The notes beneath the pieces were generated by a model that saw only the letters and a list, made by a program, of their open reading frames with translations, did not search any database and had not been told where the DNA came from. DNA of 64,000 nt from Sva-07 sp963710625 (GTDB taxonomy: Bacteria > Actinomycetota > Acidimicrobiia > Acidimicrobiales > Ilumatobacteraceae). This document shows positions 19,133 to 29,782 of the stretch, one piece after another (position 1 is the first letter of the stretch; each line of letters opens with the position of its first letter). The position numbers and the translations under genes were made by a program. The stretch spans positions 200,977 through 264,976 of the forward strand of contig CAVQBG010000001.1 in assembly GCA_963710625.1 (NCBI GenBank), read 5' to 3'.

Positions 19133-19168
19133 ATGGAACGAACCAACCGATCGGGTGGCCGACGATGA
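19133..19168 (+). CDS. Possible 11-residue leader peptide
   Basis: ATG at 19133 lies 7 nt after CAGGAT (19120-19125) and encodes MERTNRSGGRR. Its TGA overlaps the ATG of the next gene (ATGA at 19165-19168), a layout that couples translation. It is very short, so coding status is speculative. Confidence 0.3.
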   Translation: MERTNRSGGRR

Positions 19169-19518
19169 TCGCCGGGGCGATCTGCGAGGAGAGCGACTGC
19201 ACCGGCCTGGTGCTGATGTTGCTCGCCGTCCTGGCCGCCTTCGTGCTGGTGGCGGCGGTGGTGGCGCTGGCCTGGGCCGCCACCGTGTCGGCCGTCCTGG
19301 AACGCCGCGGATGGGCCCGGGCGAAGCGCCGCACGACGGCGGGCGTCGTCGCAGTCGGTGGGGTCGCGTCGATCTTGACGTTTGCGACCAGCTTGTCCGA
19401 TCTCGGCGGTACGGTCGCCGCGCTGGTGGTCCTGCCGGCGATCCCGATCGCGATCTGGCAACGGTCGGTGACGAAGCGGTACCGGGCCGGTCAGTCGAGC
19501 CCGTGCTCCACGGCGTAG
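19165..19518 (+). CDS. Small hydrophobic membrane protein
   Basis: 117 residues with three probable membrane segments (LVLMLLAVLAAFVLVAAVV, a middle segment after an Arg/Lys-rich loop, and AALVVLPAIPIAIW). No family is recognised. ATG 19165 overlaps the stop of the putative leader peptide. The 3' end overlaps the response-regulator gene on the other strand by 28 nt. The mirrored promoter suggests co-regulation with the 844-residue membrane protein. Confidence 0.5.
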   Translation: MIAGAICEESDCTGLVLMLLAVLAAFVLVAAVVALAWAATVSAVLERRGWARAKRRTTAGVVAVGGVASILTFATSLSDLGGTVAALVVLPAIPIAIWQRSVTKRYRAGQSSPCSTA

Positions 19519-20114
19519 CGAACCAGGTCGCTACGTCGTGACAGGTGCAGCTTGCCGAGGATGTTGCGCACGTGGTTCTCGGCCGTCTTCGGTGAGATGT
19601 CGAGTTCGGCGCCGATCTCTTTGTAGGTGTGGCCGCGGGCCACGAGTTGGAGCACCTGGCGCTCGCGCTCGGTGAGCGGATTGTTGTCCGCGGACTTCGC
19701 GAGGCGCCGGAACTCGCCGAGCACGAGTGCGGCGAGCGACGGGGAGAACACCGGCTCACCGGCCGCCGCCGCGACCAGTGCCGAACGGATCTCGTCGATC
19801 GGCGCGGTCTTGACGAGGTAGCCGGCCGCGCCCGCGGCGACGGCGTCGAGCAGGTCACGCTCGGCCTCGCTCACGGTGAGGATCACGATCGGGCAGATCG
19901 TCGCACACGCCTCGACGACGGCCAGCCCACCACCGCGAGGCATGTGCAGGTCGGAGACGACCAGGTCGGGTCGGCGGGCGCGGATCACGTCGATCGCTCC
20001 CTCGGCGTCGTCCGCCTCGCCCACGATCTCGAAGTCCAATCCCAACTCGCCGCGGACTCCGGCGCGCATCAACTCGTGGTCGTCGGCGAGCACGATCCGG
20101 ATCGGCGTCGTCAT
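19491..20114 (-). CDS. NarL/FixJ-family response regulator
   Basis: 207 residues: receiver domain with acidic pair Asp11/Asp12 (VLADDHE), phospho-acceptor Asp55 (VVSDLHMP) and conserved Lys in YLVKTAP, followed by a LuxR-type HTH (LTERERQVLQLVARG through NHVRNILGKL). DNA-binding transcription factor controlled by the kinase encoded upstream. Its ATG overlaps the kinase TGA (ATGA at 20111-20114), indicating translational coupling; a GTG nine bases upstream is also in frame. Target genes unknown. Confidence 0.92.
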   Translation of the reverse strand: MTTPIRIVLADDHELMRAGVRGELGLDFEIVGEADDAEGAIDVIRARRPDLVVSDLHMPRGGGLAVVEACATICPIVILTVSEAERDLLDAVAAGAAGYLVKTAPIDEIRSALVAAAAGEPVFSPSLAALVLGEFRRLAKSADNNPLTERERQVLQLVARGHTYKEIGAELDISPKTAENHVRNILGKLHLSRRSDLVRYAVEHGLD

Positions 20115-21259
20115 GTCGACCACACTCGCACCTCGGTGCCCGCACCCGGTGAACTGACGATCTCCGATCGGCCGCCGACGTCTCGGATCCGTCCGACGAT
20201 CGAATCGTCCACGCCGTGACCGCTGCGGCCGGCATCGACGTCGAAGCCGCTGCCGTCGTCGCGAATCGACGCGAAGACCGTTCCGTCGTCGTCGACGTCG
20301 ACGAACACCACGATGTGAGCCGCATCGGCGTGCTCGAGTGCATTGGCGACCGCTTCGCCGATCGCCCCGGCGACGGCGTCCTGTACTGCCGGTGGGGCGT
20401 GGCGGTCGTTGTCGAGCACCCCCACGGAGATCGTCGCCTGCGCCGTGCCGTGGTGCCTGACCGCCCGGTCGACCGCCGCCCGCACGAGCTGCTCCAGCGT
20501 CTCGTCCGATCGAGCAGCGACGCCGAAGATGAAACGTCGTAGTTCGCGGTCGGCGTCGCGAGCGGTGCGAGCGAGGTCCGGATCGGAATCTGCGGTTCGT
20601 CGCTCGACGAGGGCGAGGGTCTGCAGCACCGTGTCGTGGAGCACTCGGGCCACGTCATCTCGAGCGCGACGATCGGCGATGTCGGCCTCGGCCCGACGCA
20701 GCAGCTGTGCCTGCCAGCCGAACACCGCGCCGGCCGCCGCGTAGAACAGCGACGACGCCACGATCGAGATCACGTGGCGCGTACTCCAGGCATCGAATTC
20801 GTTGAGCACTGCACCGAGCCATTCGGCGGGCCCGATCGTCAAGCCGACGGCCCCGGCGACGACCGGTCCGCGGGCGAGCCCGATCGACACGACGGCGATG
20901 AGCGGGTACTGCGTCGCCAGGCTCTGCGACACCTCGAAGACGTGGCCTGGCTCGAACACCCATCCGTCGACGATGCTCAGGCCGATCGCCAGCGTCGCCT
21001 CGACGACCAGGAATCCGGTCGCCAGCAGCGCCTCGGGTCGGGCGCGTACGGCGTAGGTCGACCAGGCCGACACGGCGGCGACCGCCACGATGCAGAGCCA
21101 TGCGGTCAGCGGGTGCTCGATGGCGTCGCGCTCCGACGACACGACGACGACGCCGACCATCCAGACCAACGTGAGCCAGCGGGCAGCGACGAGCGCACGC
21201 TCGACGGTCAACGCGGTCGGGAACATGCGCGGTTCGGCGACGTCGAAGGTGTCGGCCAC
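20111..21259 (-). CDS. NarL-type membrane sensor histidine kinase
   Basis: About 382 residues. Five to six N-terminal membrane helices form the sensor portion (no periplasmic domain of note), followed by a HisKA_3 dimerisation helix with the phospho-acceptor His in VLHDTVLQTLALV, and an HATPase domain (N-box near EAVANALEHADA, G-box IRDDGSGFD). Partner of the downstream response regulator. The start is GTG 21259, with CACAGT 7 nt upstream; ATG 21226 is the alternative. Divergent from uvrA with an 84-nt gap. Confidence 0.88.
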   Translation of the reverse strand: MADTFDVAEPRMFPTALTVERALVAARWLTLVWMVGVVVVSSERDAIEHPLTAWLCIVAVAAVSAWSTYAVRARPEALLATGFLVVEATLAIGLSIVDGWVFEPGHVFEVSQSLATQYPLIAVVSIGLARGPVVAGAVGLTIGPAEWLGAVLNEFDAWSTRHVISIVASSLFYAAAGAVFGWQAQLLRRAEADIADRRARDDVARVLHDTVLQTLALVERRTADSDPDLARTARDADRELRRFIFGVAARSDETLEQLVRAAVDRAVRHHGTAQATISVGVLDNDRHAPPAVQDAVAGAIGEAVANALEHADAAHIVVFVDVDDDGTVFASIRDDGSGFDVDAGRSGHGVDDSIVGRIRDVGGRSEIVSSPGAGTEVRVWST

Positions 21260-21309
21260 GCCCCGCACTGTGTCAGGTCGGAGTCGGTCCCGGCGGGCTT
21301 TCGGGTGGC

Positions 21310-21323
21310 GGAACACATGTTCG
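21310..21323. promoter_or_regulatory. LexA/SOS box-like dyad upstream of uvrA
   Basis: GGAAC-ACAT-GTTCG contains the GAAC-N4-GTTC LexA core. It is followed by TAAGCT (21328-21333), a possible -10, and the uvrA ATG at 21344. Same layout as at uvrB. Confidence 0.7.
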
Positions 21324-21343
21324 GGCGGTAAGCTCGGCCGGCG

Positions 21344-24268
<2,925 letters not shown>

Positions 24269-24295
24269 CCGGAACGCGCGGCGCGCTGATCCGAG

Positions 24296-24395
24296 CGATG
24301 AGCGAATCCCCACCATCCGGGGCTCTCGCTCATCGGTGTGGAGGGCTGACCCGAGCGATGAGCGAATCCCGGGTATCCGGGGCTCCGGCTCATCG
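24296..24395. repeat. Intergenic hairpin repeats, copies 2 and 3 in tandem
   Basis: Two copies are spaced exactly 60 nt apart. Copy 2 has arms CGATGAGCGA (24296-24305) and TCGCTCATCG (24326-24335) plus an inner CCCC/GGGG stem. Copy 3 has CGATGAGC (24356-24363) and GCTCATCG (24388-24395). They lie between uvrA and the MFS gene and may also act as a transcription barrier. Confidence 0.85.
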
Positions 24396-24443
24396 GTGCG
24401 ACGGGCTGGGCGTCGGAACCGGTCCAGGTGACAGACTGCGCTG

Positions 24444-25709
24444 ATGGTCGACGCGCTGGCTGACACCGGCGTCGACCGGGAGGAACTGCAGCGCCGGACG
24501 CTTCGGTCGTTGCGGTTCTCGCAGGTGCCGGGCCAGGCGGCGGTGGCGGGGATGGTCGCGGTCGTCTCGCTTCTGGCGAGCGATCTGCTCGGATCCGATC
24601 GCCTGGCCGGGATGGGAAGTGCGTCGTTCACCGTGGGCGCTGCGTTCACGGCGATTCCGCTGGCCGCGTTCATGCGACGGCGGGGCCGTCGTGTCGGGCT
24701 CACCCGGGCGCTGCTGATCGGCGCAGCCGGCGCGGCGATCGCAGCGACAGGCGGACAGCTGCGCTGGTTCCCCCTCTTCGTGGCAGGGATGGTGGCGTTC
24801 GGTGCCGGTCAGGCCGCCACCCTGCAGCAACGCTACGTCGCCGCCGACCTCGCCGTCCCCGACAAGCAGGGGACGTCGATCGCAGCGATCGTCTGGGTGG
24901 GCACGCTGGGCGCGGTCCTCGGGCCGCTGCTCACGCCGTTCGAGAAGGCGGTGGCCGGCAGCGTCGGGCTCGACGAGCTGGTGGGCCCGTTCCTGTTCGC
25001 CGCGCTCTTCTTCCTCGTCGCTGCGTCGGTCGTGTGGATCCGGCTCCGACCCGACCCGCTGGAGGTGATCGGCGGCATCGATCCGCATGCGGAGCGCACG
25101 CGATTGCTGCGTGTCGTGCGGTCGTCGGCGTCGGTGATCTGGGCGTCGCCGGGAGCACGGCTCGGCCTGGCGGCGATGGCGGTGTCCCAGGCCGCCATGG
25201 TCGGGGTGATGACCATGACGCCGCCGCACATGAAGGATCACGGTCATGCCGACCTGTCGGCGTTCGTGATCGCGCTGCACATCGTCGGGATGTACGGCTT
25301 GTCGCCGCTGGTCGGTCGATTCGTCGACCGCACGGGACCGGTCCGTGCGATCCAGTTCGGTGCGGTCGTCCTCGGCGTGGGCACGATCAGCACGGTGCTG
25401 GCGGGCTACGTGCCCGTGTTGATGTTCGCGGGCCTGTTCTTCCTCGGGCTCGGGTGGAGCTTCGGCCTGATCGGCGGGACGACGATCCTGACCGCGTCGG
25501 TCCCCGAACGATCACGAGTCGAGGTGCAAGGCACGGGCGACCTGACGCTGAGCCTGTGCGGTGCTGCTGCAGCACTCTCTTCGGGCCTCGTGAAGGACGC
25601 CTTCGGCTTCCACCTCCTCGCCGACGGTGCCACCGTGCTGGCCGGAGCCCTCCTCGTCCTCGCCTGGTACACCGCCGCCACCGCCCGCCTCACCCATCCT
25701 GCACCCTGA
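24444..25709 (+). CDS. Major facilitator superfamily transporter
   Basis: 421 residues with about 12 membrane helices in two halves, separated by a charged central loop (RPDPLEVIGGIDPHAERTRL). The loop after helix 2 carries FMRRRGRRVGLTRALLIG, matching the MFS motif-A position, and its counterpart in the second half is LVGRFVDRTGPVR. Likely a proton-driven drug or metabolite exporter; substrate unknown. It is flanked on both sides by the hairpin repeats and converges with the AbiEi-like gene. Confidence 0.88.
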   Translation: MVDALADTGVDREELQRRTLRSLRFSQVPGQAAVAGMVAVVSLLASDLLGSDRLAGMGSASFTVGAAFTAIPLAAFMRRRGRRVGLTRALLIGAAGAAIAATGGQLRWFPLFVAGMVAFGAGQAATLQQRYVAADLAVPDKQGTSIAAIVWVGTLGAVLGPLLTPFEKAVAGSVGLDELVGPFLFAALFFLVAASVVWIRLRPDPLEVIGGIDPHAERTRLLRVVRSSASVIWASPGARLGLAAMAVSQAAMVGVMTMTPPHMKDHGHADLSAFVIALHIVGMYGLSPLVGRFVDRTGPVRAIQFGAVVLGVGTISTVLAGYVPVLMFAGLFFLGLGWSFGLIGGTTILTASVPERSRVEVQGTGDLTLSLCGAAAALSSGLVKDAFGFHLLADGATVLAGALLVLAWYTAATARLTHPAP

Positions 25710-25718
25710 CCCCCACGA

Positions 25719-25760
25719 GCGATGAGCGAACGCCCCGGTGGTGGAGGGTTCGCTCATCGC
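25719..25760. repeat. Intergenic hairpin repeat, copy 4
   Basis: Perfect 12-bp arms GCGATGAGCGAA (25719-25730) and TTCGCTCATCGC (25749-25760) with an 18-nt loop. It sits between the convergent MFS and AbiEi-like genes, where it could serve as a bidirectional terminator. Confidence 0.85.
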
Positions 25761-25770
25761 TTCTGCGGGG

Positions 25771-26709
25771 TCAGGCGGCGGACCGGTGCAACAAGGAGCG
25801 GTGGATCGCCGTCGTGGCGACGATCCACCGGTCGAGGTCCGTTTCGTAGGTTCGACGGTCGAGTCGGTGAGTGGTCCACCCGGCACCTGATGCGGCGGCG
25901 TCGCGCCGCCGGTCTCGTGCTCGACCGATGGTCTCGTCGTGGGTCGGGAAGACGTCGATCTCGATCGCCCACCGCAGCCGCGGGATCGCGAGATCGAACC
26001 GGGCTGGACCGTACCCGGGGATGCGGAGTTCGTACTGCCGCACCAGTCCGCCGACCCCGGCCGCGTCGAGTGCCGTCGCCACGATGACCTCGGGGTGTGA
26101 CTCGGCCGCTCCGCCCGACAGTCGCCGGTCGAGCTGGCGGAGGTAGGACCACACCCATGATCGCTGCGGCGAGATCCAATCGACGGCGACCGCCCGCATC
26201 GCTTGTTCGTCCAGATGCCCGTCGCGCATGGCCTGTTCGATCACCGAGAGCAGACTGTCGGCACCGAGGTGTCTGGCCAGGTCGAACGCGGTCCGCTCCC
26301 GCGTCGTCACCCTGATGCCGTCCGACCGCTCGACGACGTCGTGGGGATGGATCGCTGCGGTCCGGTAGGGAACGACCCAGTGGGCGATCGCCGGGTTGCT
26401 CGCCGGGGGAGCGATCACGTGGACCCGTCGGTCACGAGGGAGGCGGCGGAAGTCCCACAGGCGTCCAGCCGTGGGGCCGGCGACCACCGTGTTGGGGCGT
26501 GCGAGGCAGACGGCGCTGCATCGACCGATGTCATCGAGCTCGACGCTCGCCGTTCGATAGGCGCCGCGCAGCACGAGTTCGATTGCCCCGACCTGTTCGA
26601 GACGTTCGATCGCACGGGGCGACAGGCCGCTCGAACGGAGTTGGGAGACCGAGGCGATGCCGTGCTGGCGGGCGAAGAACTGATGTGCGCGCGACGTGAG
26701 ATGCGTCAT
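25771..26709 (-). CDS. AbiEi-antitoxin-like / DUF559 nuclease-fold protein
   Basis: 312 residues. The N-terminal ~50 residues form a winged-helix-like segment (FFARQHGIASVSQLRSSGLS) as in the AbiEi antitoxin family. The C-terminal ~110 residues look like the DUF559/Vsr-type PD-(D/E)XK fold, with RFDLAIPRLRWAIEIDVF as the likely acidic core. Such two-part proteins are common and solitary in actinobacteria; no toxin partner is adjacent here, so a toxin-antitoxin role is not supported. A strong AAGGAGCGCC ribosome site precedes ATG 26709. Confidence 0.75.
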   Translation of the reverse strand: MTHLTSRAHQFFARQHGIASVSQLRSSGLSPRAIERLEQVGAIELVLRGAYRTASVELDDIGRCSAVCLARPNTVVAGPTAGRLWDFRRLPRDRRVHVIAPPASNPAIAHWVVPYRTAAIHPHDVVERSDGIRVTTRERTAFDLARHLGADSLLSVIEQAMRDGHLDEQAMRAVAVDWISPQRSWVWSYLRQLDRRLSGGAAESHPEVIVATALDAAGVGGLVRQYELRIPGYGPARFDLAIPRLRWAIEIDVFPTHDETIGRARDRRRDAAASGAGWTTHRLDRRTYETDLDRWIVATTAIHRSLLHRSAA

Positions 26710-26799
26710 GGCGCTCCTTCCGAGTGGAGGTTCGGGAGGAGGGAGTCGGCCCGGTCGAGGCTACGCACGTGAGCTGGAGTTCACCGCGCGGGCAACCGC

Positions 26800-26839
26800 C
26801 GATGAGCGAAATCTCCAGATCCGGGGGTTTGGCTCATCG
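26800..26839. repeat. Intergenic hairpin repeat, copy 5
   Basis: Arms CGATGAGC (26800-26807) and GCTCATCG (26832-26839) extend inward to GAAA/TTTG with one mismatch. It lies downstream of the rhomboid-like start-distal side, in the gap between two minus-strand genes. Confidence 0.8.
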
Positions 26840-26870
26840 CTTGGGTTGATCGTGCACGAGGGGCGACGAC

Positions 26871-26910
26871 CGATGAGCGAGATCCCCGTATGCGGGGGTT
26901 CGGCTCATCG
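26871..26910. repeat. Intergenic hairpin repeat, copy 6
   Basis: Arms CGATGAGC (26871-26878) and GCTCATCG (26903-26910) with an inner CCCC/GGGG stem. It lies 71 nt from copy 5, ending 23 nt before the 3' end of the rhomboid-like gene, so it may help end that transcript. Confidence 0.8.
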
Positions 26911-26933
26911 CCTTGATCGATCGGGGGTGGGCG

Positions 26934-27836
26934 TCAGCGTTTGCGGAGGCGTTTGCTGAGGTCGTTGAGGCGCTTCTTCTCGTCGCTGGTCAACGAGTCC
27001 ATGCCGTTGGCGCCGATCTTGTCGAGCAGCGAGTCGAGCTCGGCCTGATCGGCGGGCGACGGGCCGGCCGACGGGGGGACCGGCGCCGGAGCGTTCTTCC
27101 ACGGCCCCTCGACCACCCGCGGGCCCGACGAACCCTTGGCCTGCTTCTTGGGCTTGCGCTTCTTCGGCTTGCGGGGCGTCGACCCGTCGAGGGGAAGGTG
27201 TGGGATCGGCCAACCGGTGGCGAGACCGAGCGAGCGACCGGCGACCAGCGCGACCCCGACCGACACGAGCAGGAAGATCGTCTGGCCGGTCTGGTCGGTG
27301 CCGGTGAACTGCAACAGGTTGAGCACCGTGAACACCGCGGCGAGCGCCCACAGCGGGATCACCTCGAACCACTTCACGCCGGGGTAGGTGGCCGCGTACA
27401 CCCAGATGCCGCCCAGGAACAGGTTGCTCAGCCCGTACTGCACCATGAAGTCGATGCTGTTCGACAACGGCCCGAGGAACGTGAGGATCAGCGCAGGCAG
27501 GAACGTCATCGCCAGCACCCAGGCGAGGAACTTGCCGCGCCCGAACAACGCCTCGAGCTGCTGGCCGAAGAGCCAGAAGAACACCACGCCGAGCAGCGGC
27601 CAGATGGCGGGTTCCGTGGCGATCGGCCAGGTGAACAGGCGCCAGATCTCGAAGTCGCGCACGAGCGCCGGGACGAAGCCGAGTCTCACGAAGTAGTCGA
27701 CGCTCAGCCCGTACACGAACATCGTGGCGACGCTCAAGGCGCACACGATGTCGGTGGTGGTGACGTCGAAGCGTCCGGCGCGGAACCAGCCGTCGTTCGG
27801 TCGACGGCGGAAGATGGCGGCGAACTGGTCGGACAT
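26934..27836 (-). CDS. Rhomboid-like (derlin-type) membrane protein, probably inactive
   Basis: 300 residues: six hydrophobic segments (about 30-220) followed by a Lys/Pro-rich cytoplasmic tail with a C-terminal helical motif (LDSLLDKIGANGMDSLTSDEK) common in rhomboid tails. The position of the rhomboid Gly-x-Ser is GLSN, and the last helices (GVALVAGRSLGLATGW) contain no catalytic His, so protease activity is doubtful. The start ATG 27836 lies 8 nt after minus-strand TACCGT (27845-27850). It is divergent from uvrC. Confidence 0.75.
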   Translation of the reverse strand: MSDQFAAIFRRRPNDGWFRAGRFDVTTTDIVCALSVATMFVYGLSVDYFVRLGFVPALVRDFEIWRLFTWPIATEPAIWPLLGVVFFWLFGQQLEALFGRGKFLAWVLAMTFLPALILTFLGPLSNSIDFMVQYGLSNLFLGGIWVYAATYPGVKWFEVIPLWALAAVFTVLNLLQFTGTDQTGQTIFLLVSVGVALVAGRSLGLATGWPIPHLPLDGSTPRKPKKRKPKKQAKGSSGPRVVEGPWKNAPAPVPPSAGPSPADQAELDSLLDKIGANGMDSLTSDEKKRLNDLSKRLRKR

Positions 27837-27891
27837 CGGGCATCACGGTATCCCGCCCTCCGTATGCTTGAGGCGTCATGCAGGAAGCGAG

Positions 27892-29775
27892 ATGGTGAAA
27901 CGTCCGCCCGCCGGCACGATCCCGGAGGCGCCCGGGTCGTACCAGTTCAAGGACGCCCACGGCCGTGTGATCTACGTCGGCAAGGCCTCGAACCTCCGCC
28001 AACGCCTCTCGAACTACTTCCAGTCGCCGGTCAACCTGCATCCGCGTACCGCGCAGATGGTGGAGACCGCGGCCTCGGTCGAGTGGACGATCGTGCGCAA
28101 CGAGGTCGAGGCGTTGATGCTCGAGTACTCGCTGATCAAGCAGCACGACCCGCGCTTCAACGTGCGCCTGCGCGACGACAAGAGCTACCCGTTCCTCGCG
28201 GTGACGATCGACGAGCAGTGGCCGCGGGCGCTCGTGATGCGCGGCCGCAAACGCAAGGGCACCCGCTACTTCGGCCCGTACGCACACGCCTACGCGATCC
28301 GCGACACCCTCGACCTCCTGTTGAGGTCGTTCCCGATCCGCACGTGCAGCCAGGCCAAGTTCAACCAGCACGAGCGGCTGGGGCGGCCGTGCCTGCTGTT
28401 CCACATCGAGAAGTGCGCCGGCCCGTGCGTCGGTGAGATCGAGGAGATGCCGTACCGGCAGCTCGTCACCGATCTGTGCGAGTTCCTCGACGGCGACACC
28501 GACGAGATCGTCGATCGGCTCGAAGCCGACATGCAAGCGGCGGCGACCGGTCTCGAGTTCGAACGGGCGGCCCGTCTCCGCGACCGGCTGCTCGCCGTGC
28601 GCAAGGCGATCGAAAAGCAGCAGATGGTCGCCGAGCGCAGCGAGGACCTCGATGTGATCGGCATCGCCGAGGACGAGCTCGAAGCCGCCGTGCAGGTGTT
28701 CTACGTCCGCAAGGGCCGTGTCGTCGGGCGCAGGGGCTTCATTCTCGACAAGGTGGAGGAGTTGACACCCGGCCGGTTGATCGATCGCATCCTCGAGTCG
28801 ATGTACGGCGACGATCCGATCCTCGGGGTTCCGAAACAGGTGCTGGTGCCGTACGAGGCGGAGGAGCTCGCCACGTACGAGGAGTGGCTCTCGATGGGGC
28901 GCGGCTCGCGGGTGCAGGTCCGCGTTCCCCAGCGGGGCGACAAGCGCTCGCTGCTGGAAACGGTCACCCGCAACGCCGAGGGGGAGTTCACCCGCCATCG
29001 GATGAAGCGGGCGAGCGACCACAACTCGCGCAGCCGGGCGCTGACCGAACTGCAGGACCACCTCGGGCTCCCCGAAGCCCCACTTCGCATCGAGTGTTAC
29101 GACATGGCGCACCTGCAGGGCAGCGACTACGTCGGCTCGATGGTGGTGCTCGAGGACGGTCTGCCGAACAAGCGTGAGTACCGCCGTTTCAAGGTCAACA
29201 CGGTGGGCGGCGACGAGGTGAGCGCCAGCGACGACTATGCCGCCATGGCCGAGGTGGTGCGGCGACGGCTGCAGGCGTACCTCGACGAACGCGACCGACC
29301 GGTGAACGAACGAGGCGACAAGCCCGGCAAGTTCGCGTATCCGCCGCAGCTGTTGCTGGTTGACGGCGGCAAAGGTCAGCTCAGCGCCGCGAAGCGCGTG
29401 ATCGACGAACTCGACCTCACCGACGAGATCCCGGTCGCCGGTCTGGCGAAACGGTTCGAGGAGGTGTTCGTCCCGGGACGCAGCGAACCGGTCGAGATCC
29501 CGCGCGGGAGCGAGGCGCTGTTCATGCTGCAGCGGATCCGCGACGAAGCCCACCGCTTCGCCAACACGTTCCACCGAGAGCGCCGCAGCAAGCGCATGAC
29601 CACCAGCGCGCTCGACGGCATCCCCGGGCTCGGCGAGGTGCGGCAGAAGAAGCTCGTGAAGGCGCTCGGCGGGGTGAATGCCGTGAAACGGGCGGAACTC
29701 GGCGACCTGAAGGCGTTGAGCTTCCTGCCCGATGCCGTAGCCGAGGCGGTCTTCGCGAAGTTCAACAGCGACTGA
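27892..29775 (+). CDS. uvrC: Excinuclease ABC subunit C
   Basis: Dual-incision nuclease of nucleotide excision repair, 627 residues. The GIY-YIG domain is N-terminal (GSYQFKDAHGRVIYVGKAS); a four-Cys-type region CSQAKFNQHERLGRPCLLFHI follows, then a UVR motif (VDRLEADMQAAATGLEFERA), the RNase H-like 5'-incision domain (IECYDMAHLQGSDYVGSMVV, LLVDGGKGQL) and a C-terminal helix-hairpin-helix (LDGIPGLGEVRQKKLVKALGG). ATG 27892 has AGGAAG at 27882. A six-codon reading frame (27878-27898) overlaps the start. No LexA-like dyad is seen here, unlike uvrA and uvrB. Confidence 0.97.
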   Translation: MVKRPPAGTIPEAPGSYQFKDAHGRVIYVGKASNLRQRLSNYFQSPVNLHPRTAQMVETAASVEWTIVRNEVEALMLEYSLIKQHDPRFNVRLRDDKSYPFLAVTIDEQWPRALVMRGRKRKGTRYFGPYAHAYAIRDTLDLLLRSFPIRTCSQAKFNQHERLGRPCLLFHIEKCAGPCVGEIEEMPYRQLVTDLCEFLDGDTDEIVDRLEADMQAAATGLEFERAARLRDRLLAVRKAIEKQQMVAERSEDLDVIGIAEDELEAAVQVFYVRKGRVVGRRGFILDKVEELTPGRLIDRILESMYGDDPILGVPKQVLVPYEAEELATYEEWLSMGRGSRVQVRVPQRGDKRSLLETVTRNAEGEFTRHRMKRASDHNSRSRALTELQDHLGLPEAPLRIECYDMAHLQGSDYVGSMVVLEDGLPNKREYRRFKVNTVGGDEVSASDDYAAMAEVVRRRLQAYLDERDRPVNERGDKPGKFAYPPQLLLVDGGKGQLSAAKRVIDELDLTDEIPVAGLAKRFEEVFVPGRSEPVEIPRGSEALFMLQRIRDEAHRFANTFHRERRSKRMTTSALDGIPGLGEVRQKKLVKALGGVNAVKRAELGDLKALSFLPDAVAEAVFAKFNSD

Positions 29776-29782
29776 CGAGACG

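Noticed and set aside
24390..25280. Antisense frame within the MFS gene
   Set aside because: His/Arg-rich low-complexity translation without motifs; the plus-strand transporter is clear.
25771..26709. Toxin-antitoxin system based on the AbiEi-like domain
   Set aside because: No AbiEii-type nucleotidyltransferase toxin is adjacent and the protein has a DUF559-like nuclease end; solitary copies are common.
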